From Tetranychus cinnabarinus (lineage: Eukaryota > Arthropoda > Arachnida > Trombidiformes > Tetranychidae), in contig WHVY01000001.1 of NCBI GenBank assembly GCA_022266195.1, positions 21,452,001 through 21,516,000 of the forward strand: a DNA stretch of 64,000 nt, in the 5' to 3' direction. Shown one piece after another: positions 45,313 through 57,525 of the stretch. How positions within the stretch are numbered: the first letter of the stretch is position 1; each line of letters opens with the position of its first letter. Under the pieces are notes generated by a model. It had not been told where the DNA came from and ran no database searches. It saw only the letters and a program-made list of their open reading frames with translations. The translations under genes and the position numbers were made by a program.

Positions 45313-46761
45313 ATGGCTAGTAGTCTGACTGAGTTCACAGGTACTAACTCAAGTAAACTTATTTTTGAAGATGTGTTATCACCTTTTTTACCCATAGAGA
45401 TGCTCAACAATGAAAGTGAAACCGACTGTCCTGATATCTTCTGTAATTTATTTGAAGAAATTGGACCTTTTCCTGGATCGATGCCACCTCCACCACCTTT
45501 GCCGCCACACTTTATCCAATTCTTGAAAGAAAACCGTTCTCTACCCGATCAGAAAATGAATGATTGTAATTTCTGCAATATTTTTAGTGATGTGATGGAA
45601 TCTGAACTTGTTGCCTCTGAACCAGAATTTAAAACTGATGAATCTTGGTCTTCAACATTGTTTATATCGGTTTTTGGATTGATTTTGGTCATTTTCACAC
45701 TCATCATCTTTATTAAAATCAAAAAGTAAGTTAGATAAACCTATTCACATTGAAAAGAACTGAATTCATAGTGGCAAAAATCACTGTAAAATCAGAAGAT
45801 TAGGCGAAAATAATATAAAAGCTGTTTACTCAGCATAAAATTGCAATGAGCTTAAAGCCAATAAATTATCTGATTCTGAATTTGTATCTTTTCCATGTGT
45901 TGTCTATAATCGTTGGAATATAACTCAATATTAAATCAATAAATTTGCTCTTTCTCTTCCAGGTTGAAGCCATTCTCTTCTCAAGATAAAAATCTTTGCC
46001 TAAAACAATCACCGCTTTGTTCACCATCAGAGCACTGTATTGCTCCAGTTATTAATGAAAAATCTCCTCAAAGTGTTATATTCAGCTGTTCAACCAGAAC
46101 TTCAACGCGAAGTAAATACTGGAGACAGACTAGAGGAAATTCAGACACTATCGGTTCAAAAGTGGACGTTATGGATCATTATTCCAATATTCATGACGGT
46201 GAAAGCTGCTTATCTAGTCCGGTGTATGCTGAGCTGGATGCCAATGGTATAGCAATCAACCATGATCAAGTTTCGAGTTCCCTTCTAATGAATGATCCTT
46301 CAACTTATGCTCATACTTATTCAGAAATTGCTGAAGCCATGAGAATGGCAACACTCGGCTCATCATCTTTAATTTCCGATGCATCCTACTACAACGTTAC
46401 TTATTTACCTTATGATCAATATCAAAAACGGCCAATGATAAAGCATCACTCTAAATTAAAGGCCCATGGAAGTGCTGCTCCTTTGCTTGATATTTCTCAA
46501 CAAATCTCGGAATCTTGCTCAAATTATAAAGCTCATGAACGGTCCCAAGCAAAATCAATTTATAAACCCAATTCATCTCAGATTGACTTGAATAACCATC
46601 CACATCAACAAACTGAGAACCGTCAGGAACCTAGTTTCATAAGCCCTTACAAATATGAAGCTCCTCTCAATCCACTGCTATTGCCTACATTTGAAGCTTC
46701 TTATGCTTATAATTTTTTAGAACGGCAAAGTCTTAAACGCCCGTTACCAGCTGTACCATAA
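45313..46761 (+). CDS. Single-pass membrane protein with tyrosine-rich cytoplasmic tail, family unknown
   Basis: Exons 45313-45725 and 45963-46761 (phase 2) give 403 residues. The first 113 residues lack a classic signal peptide. They are acidic, contain paired cysteines (CPDIFC, CNFC) and a proline run (MPPPPPLPP). A strong transmembrane helix lies at residues 114-134 (TLFISVFGLILVIFTLIIFI), then basic KIKK, which predicts an outside N-terminus and a tail of about 265 residues. The tail has candidate phosphotyrosine sites (PVYAELD, HTYSEI, SYYNVTYLPYDQY, AYAYNF) and ends RPLPAVP, which could bind an SH3 or similar domain. A signalling adaptor role is inference. An upstream exon with a signal peptide cannot be excluded. 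AATAAA at 46968. The gene sits between two fold-back elements. Confidence 0.72.
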
Positions 46762-47122
46762 GTTTTATCACGTTTTGAACTCAATTATGTAATACCTTTA
46801 TCTACCTCTCAGCGATCATAAGTTATGAATCTACTTATATCACAGTCGTGAATCGCCAATTCGTATTTTTAATACTATCAACAAATCAACTTGTAACTCG
46901 ATATCTTTATATTTACTTCATAGATTATCAACAACTGAATTCATCAACTCATTATTCATATGAATACAATAAACTATTTTTACGCTAATTTTTTAGATTG
47001 ATTAATTTTATAAATAAAACTTTAACATTAGAGTTCGATTGAACACGATATCTACACATAATGCTATCATGTGTTCATATCAAGTAGTTCTTACTCTTGA
47101 ACTGGAACTACCTCTTGAAAGA
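46762..47122. other. 3' flank of the membrane protein gene
   Basis: AT-rich 3' UTR and spacer up to fold-back element 2. No gene. Confidence 0.45.
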
Positions 47123-49092
47123 TTGCTACTGAAAAAACAAAATTAACTCAAATTGACACAAATGGGCAAAAAAGGGTAAAATCATTTTCTTTCAAGTTTA
47201 GATTCTGTTAGTTTGCAAAGTTAGGTTAGGTTAGCGGCATGTAAACTGGTCTCATTTGTGCGATTCAAAATTTTATCTGATCGATAGTTTTCGAGAAAAT
47301 CGGAGTCAAAGTTGAAACTTAGATCACCTTTTGTACAATTACGGACGCAGATTTGATCATATAACTTATTTTACAAATTTAAGTTTTGATAATCAACCAG
47401 AAAATTTACTTATTGGGAGAAACAAAACTTTTCTTTTTCTGTAAAACGGATTAGTTCGAATTTCAGTTAAAGTGATCAGTTTCTGTAACCGTAAGAATGA
47501 ACGAGCTGAAACTTATTATTTGTCCATATCAAATGTTAACTCACATCAGGGCTTAAATACTTTTAACAATTTATGAACAGTTCTCTTGATTCTGGCCATT
47601 AGCCCTAAAACTTTGACCCTCAATATCTCGAGAATGGTCAAACCTGCAGTCATTATTCATTCAACAATTTAATCCTTGACTAATTAGTAATTCAATGCAA
47701 TTTAATAGCTTTCCATTAGCGCTTTTAAGCCTTGATATTTGGGTTTTAAATGTACAAGCAACAACTTATTTAACAAACTAAACGCATATTAACCCATTTC
47801 TTGGTAAATGAAACAATTTTCTGGTTAAACTTACAAATGCAATGCAAAGAGTATTGCCAAAGACTCGAACATTTGAGTTATGAGTTGAGACTTGGTGAAG
47901 TTTGTAGGGACATGAAGGCTGAGTCCATTAGTACTTTTAAATAGCTCATTCAATGAACAGTTTTCGAGAAAATCGCTGTCAAAGTTGAAACTTCGATCGC
48001 TTTTTGTAAGATTATGGAAGCAGATTTTTTCATGAAACTCATTTTACCGAGGTAACTTTTGATGGTGATCAATAAAATGGACTTATTTTGAGAAATAAAA
48101 TTTTCTTTTTTTAGTAAAACGGATAAGTTCGATCTGCATTTAAACCGACTTTTTTCTTTGATCATACAATTTAGAGAATTGAAATTTATTATTCGTCTAT
48201 TAAAATTGTTGGTACATACCATGGACTGAATAACGTTTTTAATATATCGACAGTTCTCTTGATTTTGGCCATTGGCCTTAAAACTTTGGAGCACGGTAAC
48301 ACCTACAGTCATCATTCTTTGGCCAAATAGTAAATTTTATTATGGGCTATAACAATATAAGACTGAATATCGAATAAAATCCATGCTAATTCATTTAAAA
48401 TTGATTTGTGTTTGTGTGAAAATTTAACTTTATAAACCAAGTAAAATCTGGTAACATAAATAATGAGATGCTATAACTTTTTTCATAGTTTCTCCAATGA
48501 TATAATATTTAAATATATTTTAGACCACATTAAAATTCAATGTTTGTCCAAAAAATGATAGTTTCAGGTGCTGCTATTCTCGAACTATTGAGGCAAAAAG
48601 TTTCCAGATTAATGGTCAAGATTAAGAGATAAGTTGAGGAATTGAAAAAGTTATTCAATCCATGATAATAACAAATCATTTTTATCGACGAACACTAAGT
48701 TTCAGCTCTCTAACTCTAACGGTTATTGAAAAAAGTCGATTTAAATGAAGATCGAACTTATCTGTTTTATGAAAAAAAGAAAAATTTATTTCTCAGAATA
48801 AGACCATTTTCTGATTGGTTATCCAAAGTTACCTCGGTAAAATGAGTTTGATGAAAAATACGCTTCCATAATCGTACAAAAAGCGATCGAAGTTGAAACT
48901 TTGACCACGATTGGCTCGAAAACTACCAATCAGAGAAATTTTTAAATCGCATTTATTGATCCAGTCAGCCTGTCCCTACAAACCACCAGACTCTAAATTT
49001 AAATAAAAACAATTTTCACTCGTTTAAGCCCATTTGTGTCACTTTGCGTCAATTTTTGCATAAATGTGTTAATTGTGTCTTCTTTTTAACAA
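47123..49092. repeat. Fold-back element 2, about 1.97 kb
   Basis: Same family as element 1. Two direct units start with TTTTCGAGAAAATCG at about 47287 and 47960, and an inverted copy (GCGATCGAAGTTGAAACTTT) lies at about 48883. The AT-rich central spacer (TAAACCAAGTAAAATCTGGT and onward, about 48435) is shared almost exactly with element 1 (about 43666). The ends (TTGCTACTGAAAAAACAAAA and the inverse of CTTCTTTTTAACAA) are loosely inverted. No coding sequence. It ends about 475 bp before TRMT10C. Confidence 0.8.
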
Positions 49093-49567
49093 CTCTCTTG
49101 AAGGACAATTGCTAATCTGATTGAACAAAGTGAGCTGAACTGCCAATACTATTTACTTTATTGAAAAAAAATCAAATTTAAAGATTCGACTAATTTGGGT
49201 TCCCTTTGCATTCATAGTGTTTAGGCTCATTATGATAATTTTAAACTACATGTATTTCATGAATCGCCATTTTTTCATAACACCTAAACTAATAATTTTG
49301 ACTTCATTGGATCTACAGAGGCAATCTTCATCTCATTTATTTCCAAACTTCATGATGAAGGTCCTCCGACATTAATTCACTGTAAACTTTACACTGTAAA
49401 CATACATAACCATGAATTAAGGGACCGTTCATTCAAAACAGTTTTAACTCATATGTGAAATCACATGTGACAACAAATATTATTCAAATGTTTATTATAC
49501 GAATTTACATTCATTGTGTCAATTGGATAATATAGTTCATATATTTGAAATTTAACTGTGCTTAAAG
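49093..49567. other. TRMT10C upstream region, copied twice in the window
   Basis: From about 49420 the sequence GGGACCGTTCATTCAAAACA, then TCACATGTGACAACAAAT, recurs upstream of the two TRMT10C pseudogenes (34787 and 36245). This part is probably the promoter and 5' UTR. No separate gene. Confidence 0.5.
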
Positions 49568-51156
49568 ATGTTTACCATTAAGACAATCGTCTCTAGGGCA
49601 CCACTACATGCTAATCGAGTGACAATCGGGACAAATATGATTGTTTTGTCTGCATCAGCTGCTAGGTATGTTTGTTTTGACTTGAACCTAAACACTAAAA
49701 TTTTTTTATTTCAGTAATTATTCTCACTGATTTGATCTTAATAAAACTCTCTTGTATCTTCTTTATTAGTAACATTGCTGGCGTATTTGACAAATCCAAG
49801 AATGAGACGCTTCTACAAGCTCATCTCAAACATCAACCCAATCAGCCTAATGCTTGCGAAAACCAAACCAGAATGTTTGTTGCTGAATTTCACTCAAATG
49901 CCAACGATGATGATAATAAATGTGATTCGGAAACTGAAAAGCAGAAACAATTATCCGATATACCAGGATTACCCTACACGTTGGATCATCACAGCTATAA
50001 TATCATCAACGAAGATATTTATATAAAACATAAGGTTGAGACGTACAATCTTTTAACTTCTAACTTAACAAAAGAAAGTTTTTCTTCTGATGAAGAAAAA
50101 TATCAAACAAAAACTTCCAAAATAATTGAAATATTTTATTCATTGGACGAAAGCAATAGACCAAAAGAATTACGTGCTCATGATATTGACTACATGGTAA
50201 AAATGAAAAGGCCTGCCTTAATAAAAAATTTCATGAAAAAACTTGCAAGAACAGAAAGGAGCCGTGAAAAAAGCGAAGAAATAAGGTCAGGAATCAGGGA
50301 ATTTATCATGTCAAGACCCAAGGATGGTTTTGGTGTATGTTATGAAGAATCAGGAAAGCCTGCATACAGAGTTCATGGCGTTTCACCAATTTGCAGTTGG
50401 GCTGCTTGTAAACGGATTCGTCAACATCTTTATACTAAAATAGCCCAATCTAAGATTTTAAATGCTCAGAAAGTTGTTATTGATTTTGATTATAACGACC
50501 ATATGACGCTCAAAGAACACCTAACCATTACTGCTCAAATCAAAATTTGTATTGGATCCTTAAGAAAATCTCGTGAACCTGTTGATCTATATTTCTGTAA
50601 TTTTGACCCAACTAGTCCTGTGGCTCGTCTATTGGAATTAGACTTTGGTTCACCTTCCTCTTATCTAGTTGAAGCTACTTCCAAATCTTACTTTGATTTA
50701 TTTCCAAGAGAAAAATTAGTCTATTTAACTGCCGATACCGACAATGTCCTGCAATATGATCCTGATGATATTTATATTATTGGTGGAATGATTGATGCCC
50801 AAACAAATGAGCCTGTTTCAGCTGCCAAAGCTGAGAAGGAAGGCTTGCGAACTGCTAAATTACCTTTAAACGAGCATGTAAGGATAAGAAATGAGTTCAA
50901 ATCTCTGAAAATTAGCCAAGTTTTTGGAATAATCAGTCACCTGAGCTCGACTGATGGTAATATGAAGGAAGCTTTAGAGCAATATATTCCTTTACGAATA
51001 CAATCAGATGAAGAAGTCGACAATTTATTTCGTAAACATTCAATTGAGGAAGAAAGAGTAAAAAATCATCTTAAAGAAAAATTTAGTCTATCAGAAGAAG
51101 AAGTTGAAACTATGATGTTGTTAGGTTTGTATTATCGTACCAGTCGTAATGTGTAA
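49568..51156 (+). CDS. TRMT10C: TRMT10C/MRPP1, mitochondrial tRNA m1R9 methyltransferase and RNase P subunit
   Basis: Exons 49568-49665 and 49770-51156 (phase 2) give 494 residues. The N-terminus MFTIKTIVSRAPLHANRVTI is basic and hydroxylated, fit for mitochondrial import. The linker is helical and charged (RSREKSEEIRSGIREF). The C-terminal half is the TRM10-type SPOUT methyltransferase: KVVIDFDYNDHMTLKEHLTI, LYFCNFDP, LVYLTADTDNVLQYDPDDIY, IIGGMIDAQTNEP, AAKAEKEGLRTAKLPLNEHV. The TADTD...DPDDIYIIGG...TAKLPL signature fits TRMT10C, which with SDR5C1 methylates position 9 and, with PRORP, trims the 5' end of mitochondrial tRNAs. This is the only full copy of three in the window. Two broken copies lie at 34.8-37.1 kb. 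Confidence 0.92.
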
Positions 51157-52610
51157 CAATTGTAATGCCATAATTTTGTAGTTTTGTAAAATTAACTTTA
51201 AATTGTTTTATTTGATTCACAGTTCTACTTGAAACTGTCATTGAAAATTGCTAATAATTAATATTGTAAATTGTAAAAGTTAAAAGGTTAAAAATTATCA
51301 TGACTTTTCATTTTCTAAAGAGTTCTCATGCTTTTTAAAAGATGCATGTATGGAATGATAAACCAAAGATAAGCCTTGTTATTAATATATTAGTACAGAT
51401 CAGAAATTTGTGCAAATACAATTCAAAATCACATGAATTTTTCGGATATTTGTTGGTAAGATCAAATTAGGTTATGTGCTTGATCTCTGAGAGAAAGCTT
51501 TTTTTATTCTGACGCTTATAACTCAGAGCGTTTCCTTATCTTGGACATTAATTAATTTTTAAGTTTGATGGTTTGACAATCCTTATGCGAAAATTTGATG
51601 CACTCCTTTTATTCAGATAAATATTGCATTTGTATTTGCATTCAAAACCATCCATGGATTGTTCACTCATCTTTTCACAGCACGCTATCTTGCCTTTTGG
51701 TCAATATAAACATTTGACATTATTTCGAGTGAATTAGCAGGATAAACATAATCAAAATCAGTGTACATTTTCAGTTGCCTCAAACCACAATCGTAAACTG
51801 TTTGACAAAATTGCTGAAAATGCGCGATTCGTGGCAGTTTAATTGTAAGTTTGTTGACGTGAAAATGATTTATTATTCATGTCAACTCATTTTTCATTTA
51901 TTAATAAATTTACACCTTAGAAAGTAATATGACAACCGGAAATTTGAATACTTTACTCATTCATCAACAACTCAATTTGAGATTAATGCAGTTGACTTTC
52001 ATTGAAATTTGATCGATAACATTTATCGAGTTGATCAAAGGCAACTTCAGTTAAGATGAGTTGTGACCCATAAATCCAACAAATGTTGGCATCAAATTGT
52101 CCAACAAATATCAGATTAATATTTTAATCGGACAAAATCATTTTTTAATGGTTTCTCGCCTTTCCAATGAATTAATGTTATCTTCAACGATTTCTCAAGT
52201 GAATGTAACTTTCTTCATCTTTTATCTTCTTTCTGAAGACAAGATCAAGGACAATTTATATTCTGAATTATCCTAATCATCGGCATCTACTTAAGGTGAA
52301 GAAAGACGAATCTTAATTGGTGAAGAGTCGAAAGAAAACGAAAGGTAAATACAAAGTTAACTACAGATCGGAGATTGGAGTTACTCGCACCGTTGATGAA
52401 GCATAACAGGAATCTTGATTGTCACTCGTAATGGTGAAACTGTTTTCTCGACAATTAGATCACTTACAATGTAAATAACCTCTTGAGGGAAGCAGGGAGG
52501 GATGTGGGAGGAAAGGGGATGTTGTTAATTCACCTTCTCTTCTTTTCTTCTTCAGCTTTTATCTTTTTTTGCACAATAAATGAATTTGCATGTTTACATT
52601 AATAGTTTAG
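51157..52610. other. Intergenic; contains duplicate of KNL1-A 3' flank
   Basis: 51565-51720 matches 31670-31830, the flank beyond KNL1 copy A. Beyond that there is AT-rich sequence and a G-rich patch near 52485-52525 (GGGAAGCAGGGAGGGATGTG). No ORF of coding quality. Confidence 0.5.
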
Positions 52611-52618
52611 TATATAAG
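52611..52618 (+). promoter_or_regulatory. TATA box of the 52746 gene
   Basis: TATATAAG, 135 bp before the start codon; the sequence between could hold a 5' UTR of about 100 bp. Confidence 0.6.
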
Positions 52619-52745
52619 CTTTAATTGACTGTTTAAGGCCTGTTAGTTTATATCCATCTTCAACCCAGTCAACACTGAACACACATTTTCACATTTTGTT
52701 ACACAAAAACAATAACTGGACTTACATCAGTTCAACTCTAGCAAA

Positions 52746-53432
52746 ATGGTTTCACTCGGTTACATTGTTTACCCTTTACTTCTTGTTTTAATCATCATTC
52801 ACTCAACTCAATCCAAACCTACGGATAAACTCAACAAACAAGGTAAGATAATGATATTTTTAAATTCCTCTGATCTTCACATCAATGGATTAGCTAACAA
52901 TTCAATGGAGGTGGTTAGTTTTATGATTTGTTTAAAGCTAAATTAATACAGATCATGAAATTTAAGCATCTTTACCTCTAACCATTTCAGGTTGTAATTT
53001 TATTTAGATATTAATGAGGTGTTGATTTGTACCGATTTAACATGTAAAAGCTGTCATTTAAATCAATTGAAGCAGGAATGATCATTAAAGTGTTCAAAAT
53101 GGCTTAGGCAATTCATTAGACCATTTGTTACATTGTAACTCTCAGTTTGATTTGTTTATAAGCAAAATTAATGCTTGCTGTTGAGTTTTGATTGATTTTT
53201 ATTAATCAATTTTATTCCTCTTTCCCTTTCAACAGTCGGTCCTTCATCAAGACAAGATTATGGAGGTGGAAATGATCCTCTGATTCCCGAAGAGGAAAGT
53301 GAATCAACTGAGGCACCTTTACCAGGTATCATTGGACGAGCTCGTGAAGGCTTGCAAAGATTCAGGGAAAATGCTAACGACTTCTGGGATGGCATTCGAG
53401 ACCGAGTTAGTGATTGGTTCGATACTGATTAA
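52746..53432 (+). CDS. Small secreted protein with C-terminal amphipathic helix
   Basis: Exons 52746-52842 and 53236-53432 (phase 1) give 97 residues. A signal peptide is clear (MVSLGYIVYPLLLVLIIIHS, cut near TQSKP). The middle is acidic and flexible (DYGGGNDPLIPEEESESTEA). The C-terminal 35 residues (GRAREGLQRFRENANDFWDG, then IRDRVSDWFDTD) are likely an amphipathic helix with Trp/Phe on one face. No known family. It could be a salivary, haemolymph or lipid-binding peptide; this is speculation. Exon 2 is too short to appear as a long ORF, and the model rests on the clean splice sites and a TATA promoter. Confidence 0.7.
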
Positions 53433-55110
53433 TAAAGGATTAATTAGAGTATTATTATCAACGTTATTGCCATCATAACCCTCATCGCCATTATCATCAC
53501 AACAATCATCATTATTTACTAAAATACATCAATTTGCATCATTCATTTTCACTCTTTTTTTTCTTGGTTACACCAGATCACATTTTTGCTGTTTTACTTC
53601 ACCAATCCTTAAAATCACATCTTTTTCAAGCTCGGGCAATCAGTTTCTTGGAATCAACATTTTCATGATGTCAACCTGAACAGCAATCCGTAGATCATCT
53701 TATAACCACCAACATCAACAGCAATTCAATAACTATTCCCATGAAAATCAAATAATCTTTTTCTCTTCCCTGGATTGCTCTTGATTAATCTTTACAATTT
53801 TACGGTTTATTGCTATGTAATAATTTATTCCTTGATATGAATAATTTTTCTTTCTGTATTTGTCTTAATTGAGGAAACAAGTTATCAGGTCAGTTGCCCG
53901 AGAAAAACCTGAATAATTAAACTATTTTGTTGAACAATAACCAAACCATTGAGCATAGTTGCTGATAATTTCATTTTAATTACTCGTAATATTTTAATGT
54001 TATTTAAAATTTGTGTTTGCATGAAAAAAAAGTGAAGTCAAATTACATTTGGATTTAGACCAAAACATTGAAATCTAATCGTTTCTCAAGCCATTCGTTT
54101 AATGTGTAAACATGATTGTTGCTGAATATGTTTTGCTATTGCTTTTAAATTATTAAACATTGTCTGGATGATTTAGATTAAGCTTGAATTGATTAGCAAA
54201 TGAATTTAGCAAATATTAATGTACTGTTAATTGTTGACAACAGTAAACAGTAAATCAGTGAAGCTTCAAATTTTACTCTTCCTTTTAGTTGGTTGCTGGT
54301 TGCATGATGAAGGATCAGTCATTGAATTAACTAACTGTGAATCAAGTGAAGTGGATGTTAAATTATGAATACACAATTTGTATTTAACATTTACATACAA
54401 TCTAATTACTCATCCCACCATCATCTTACTCGCAATCGTAAATGATGTATAAATGTGTGAATCAGTCCAAATTGGAATCAATTTTCAATTGGAAACCATT
54501 ATAGTCAACCAAGTCAGGTTAGGAAGAAAGTTTAATTGTCACTAAATCGCTTTGCTTTATTAACACCATTATTATCTTCAATATTAATCATTTTCACTTT
54601 TCGATGATCCCTTTGACTAACTCAACTCAATTTGTCAACAAGCAAACAATAATAGAAATATTGTTCAATATAATAATCAAGATAATAACAGTAATACCTG
54701 AAAACAAGAACAGGTAACTGGCACCAATTATCAGTAATAAAACAGCTCGGTAATTATTCAATGCACGTATAAATTTAAAACACTTTGGCCACAATCAGTA
54801 TTGAATTCAAGTCTCGAGATTATCGATATTTTTGGATTTCAGTTAAGATAAATTGCTCTTATAATTAACTTTTTTTGCCTCTAATCAAGCATTTTTTCAT
54901 CTTTTCAATGTAAATCTTTCGATGACCAATATCATACGCTATCACTATATGGAAACCAGATTCAATGTTGAAAGTGCGCTTGATTAATCTTCTGAAATAA
55001 GATATGAAATTAGCCTTCGACTGATATTTTTATTTTACATTAATTGCCAACACTTTTGCCTTAAGATTGATTCCGATTAATGAAGCGTTTGTTTTACGGA
55101 CTGAGTAAAT
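53433..55110. other. Long AT-rich intergenic region
   Basis: A run of ATC/ATT-rich sequence just after the preceding gene (CATCATAACCCTCATCGCCA and onward, 53470-53515) is a simple-sequence stretch in its 3' UTR. No gene or mobile element recognised in the rest. Confidence 0.4.
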
Positions 55111-55500
55111 TCAAATCTTGATAATACAATGAATTGCCATTTGTTTTGACAAAATGCCGACTTTCAACTTTAGTTCGAGTAATCTTATTTTTCTGCTAAT
55201 TTGACTTTGAGCTTTGAGCTTTTGGACCTTTTTGGGTTTGGCTAACCAATCTTCTGGTTGGTTTTGGGTTAAAACTAATCTTTCTGGTGTCCTTTTGAAG
55301 AAAGATGGCAGAAAAATTGTATTGACATAGAGTGATTTCTCGCCCGAGATATGATTACAGACTAACAAAGGCGTATAAAATAAATCTTCATGATTATAAT
55401 TAGATCCAATTGTTTTATCTGAAGTTTTAAAGTCAATCTCTTTTGAAAATGGCTCTTCAGAATAATTCACACAAGAAGCTTTCCCTCCCTTTTCGGTCAT
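55111..55500 (-). CDS. Hypothetical protein, 129 residues
   Basis: A single open frame whose first ATG is at 55500 (an in-frame extension upstream begins with GTG only). The protein has mixed composition unlike the AT-driven chance frames nearby: polar N-terminus (MTEKGGKASCVNYSEEPFSK), a middle with YTPLLVCNHISGEKSLYVNT, IFLPSFFKRTPERL and DWLAKPKK, and a basic C-terminus (SQISRKIRLLELKLKVGILS). No family recognised. It is head-to-head with the F-box gene, with 172 bp between start codons, a spacing common for bidirectional promoters. Codon composition and context support it only moderately. Confidence 0.45.
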   Translation of the reverse strand: MTEKGGKASCVNYSEEPFSKEIDFKTSDKTIGSNYNHEDLFYTPLLVCNHISGEKSLYVNTIFLPSFFKRTPERLVLTQNQPEDWLAKPKKVQKLKAQSQISRKIRLLELKLKVGILSKQMAIHCIIKI

Positions 55501-55672
55501 GTTTGTATACAATGTTGAAACTGTTGTTTCTTTCACAAATCACTTGTCAGTCTTTACTCGAACATTGACTACAGCTGTTCAATTTTGAAGTTGTGTTTCT
55601 TGTTTTTATCACAATTTTTTTTAATTTTTTAATTATTAATTTGCATCGCTTTCATTACTTTTATTAATCAAC

Positions 55673-57242
55673 ATGAGTTTTGACATTTTGCCCAATGAAA
55701 TCATCGTGCACATTTTGAATCAAACATCTTGGATAGGAGACCTCATCAATGCCAGTAAAGGTAAGTTACATTTTTTACAAGACAATATTCATTCATGAAA
55801 CATTTGATTTTAATGGTTTATCTCTATTCCAGTTTGTCGACGGTGGTACCATATTGTTCAAGATAGATTAGCGCATGTAAAATATTTAGTCTATAAAGCT
55901 GCTAAGCTCAGAGGTAAGTAATTCATTATTTTTCATTATTTGTTACTATTTTCTTTGATTGAAATTTTTTCTCATAGGCAGTAAACGAGGCAGAACCAAT
56001 AGATTGTTTGCCGATGGTTTGGACTTTCAAAGAGATGTCCTATTTTACAAGGGATCACAAAAATACGACAAAACCAATTTAGTAACTTGTGTAAAAAATC
56101 TACCCAATGTAAATGTAAGTGCCATTTAAGCTTATCATTAATGAATGATTTTCAATAGATGATTCATTTGATATTGATCCTAACAGATGGTAGAAGTATA
56201 TGAATATAATGGAATCGTTGAAAAACTCGTCGAATGCCTTTTTACATATAGACAAGATGTGATAGGAGTTTGGCATCACGATCCGTTTACTGACAAATCA
56301 GACAAATTCCGTGTATCGACGGTTATTATAGAGTATGGTCCTTCGCCTAATTTTCAACAGTTGTTGACTGGAAGCGTAACTGTTGAATTAGCAAACATTT
56401 TACCCAGATTGGTAAATCTTAAGAGACTGCACATTGATTTTTTCGAACGTAAGTAAACCCACTTTAATCGCACTTTGAGTACGTCTCACAAACGTCTTTT
56501 GTCAGTGACAAATATTTATCCAAAATTTATTTTATTATCACAGCAAACTCTTTGGTTGGCTATAATGGACCGCCATTTGAATACATTGAAATGTTAGAGC
56601 TTGCCGGATTAGAGCAACTTAATTTATTGGATTTGGTGGACAGGTGTCCAAATTTGAAGAGTATGTCTCTCAATTTTGTGAGATGTTCTGATTTTGGCCT
56701 TACCGATACTAAAAATTTGAACCTAGAAAATCTAGTTTTGGAATATGAAGTAATTATCTTTCAATATATTGAACCCGCTTTTCATTGAAACATTTCATTC
56801 AACTTCAATTTGAAAAAAATATTAACGCATTTATCTCTTCCTTTGAATATTACAGGATGAATCCTATCAGTCGTGGCCAATTCTATTGCCCTTTTTGAAG
56901 AAGTTCCCCAATTTATCTGCCCTTGCTATCCGTAACAACTCTGCATTTCACGATCTACTTGTACGCGAAGTACTCCATCTTTTCCCCCGTCTGGAGATAT
57001 TAGATGTTCGTGGGTGTCCGCTTACAGATGCAATATTACAGCACATAAATAGTGCTAAAGAAAAGTCAAAAATTAGACTAGACAAATTCATCTGGGGTCC
57101 TATTCCTGATGATTACTACTTACGGGAACTATCTGACCCTGTTGTTGATGGCACTGATTTTTTGGAACAAATATTTCCAAACTCTTTTCCAAACATACCA
57201 ATTTTTCTTCGACTTGAATCGCCGGAAACTCAGCAAGATTAG
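55673..57242 (+). CDS. F-box protein with leucine-rich-repeat-like C-terminus
   Basis: Six exons (55673-55760, 55833-55913, 55978-56114, 56187-56448, 56544-56749, 56856-57242) give 386 residues. Residues 3-40 (FDILPNEIIVHILNQTSWIG, DLINASKVCRRWYHIV) are an F-box, with the LP-E-I-I...C-R-R-W pattern. The rest has spaced Leu-rich segments such as LPRLVNLKRLHIDF, LDLVDRCPNLKSMSLNF, FPNLSALAIRNN and FPRLEILDVRGCPLTDA, which look like irregular leucine-rich repeats. F-box proteins bring substrates to SCF (SKP1-CUL1) ubiquitin ligases through the repeats. The substrate is unknown. All introns are short (72-106 bp). Confidence 0.85.
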
Positions 57243-57525
57243 GCTGCAATTAAGTGCCAACGACAAGCTATCTGTGATATTTTTTATGCATTTAATTCAT
57301 TTAATTTATAATTCAACCATCAATAACTGACAACACCCAAATCAAAAATAATTAACAAATCCGAAGTAAATATTCGGGATAGATTCACTTTTCAATTTTG
57401 AAATAATTATTAAATGGTGACAAATGTCATGTAATTTTTCTCTCAAAAATTATCGATTTTCATTTTTATTAAAGCAATGTTCAAATGAAATGACGTGATA
57501 TCATTTCAACAAAACAATCGGATTT

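Noticed and set aside
47217..47236. GTTAGGTTAGGTTAG, like the arthropod TTAGG telomere repeat
   Set aside because: Fewer than three units, so no more than chance in AT-rich DNA; not evidence of a telomere.
41813..49092. Possible CRISPR-like array of repeats
   Set aside because: Units are about 0.6 kb, diverged and in both orientations; this is a eukaryotic fold-back repeat and not a CRISPR array.
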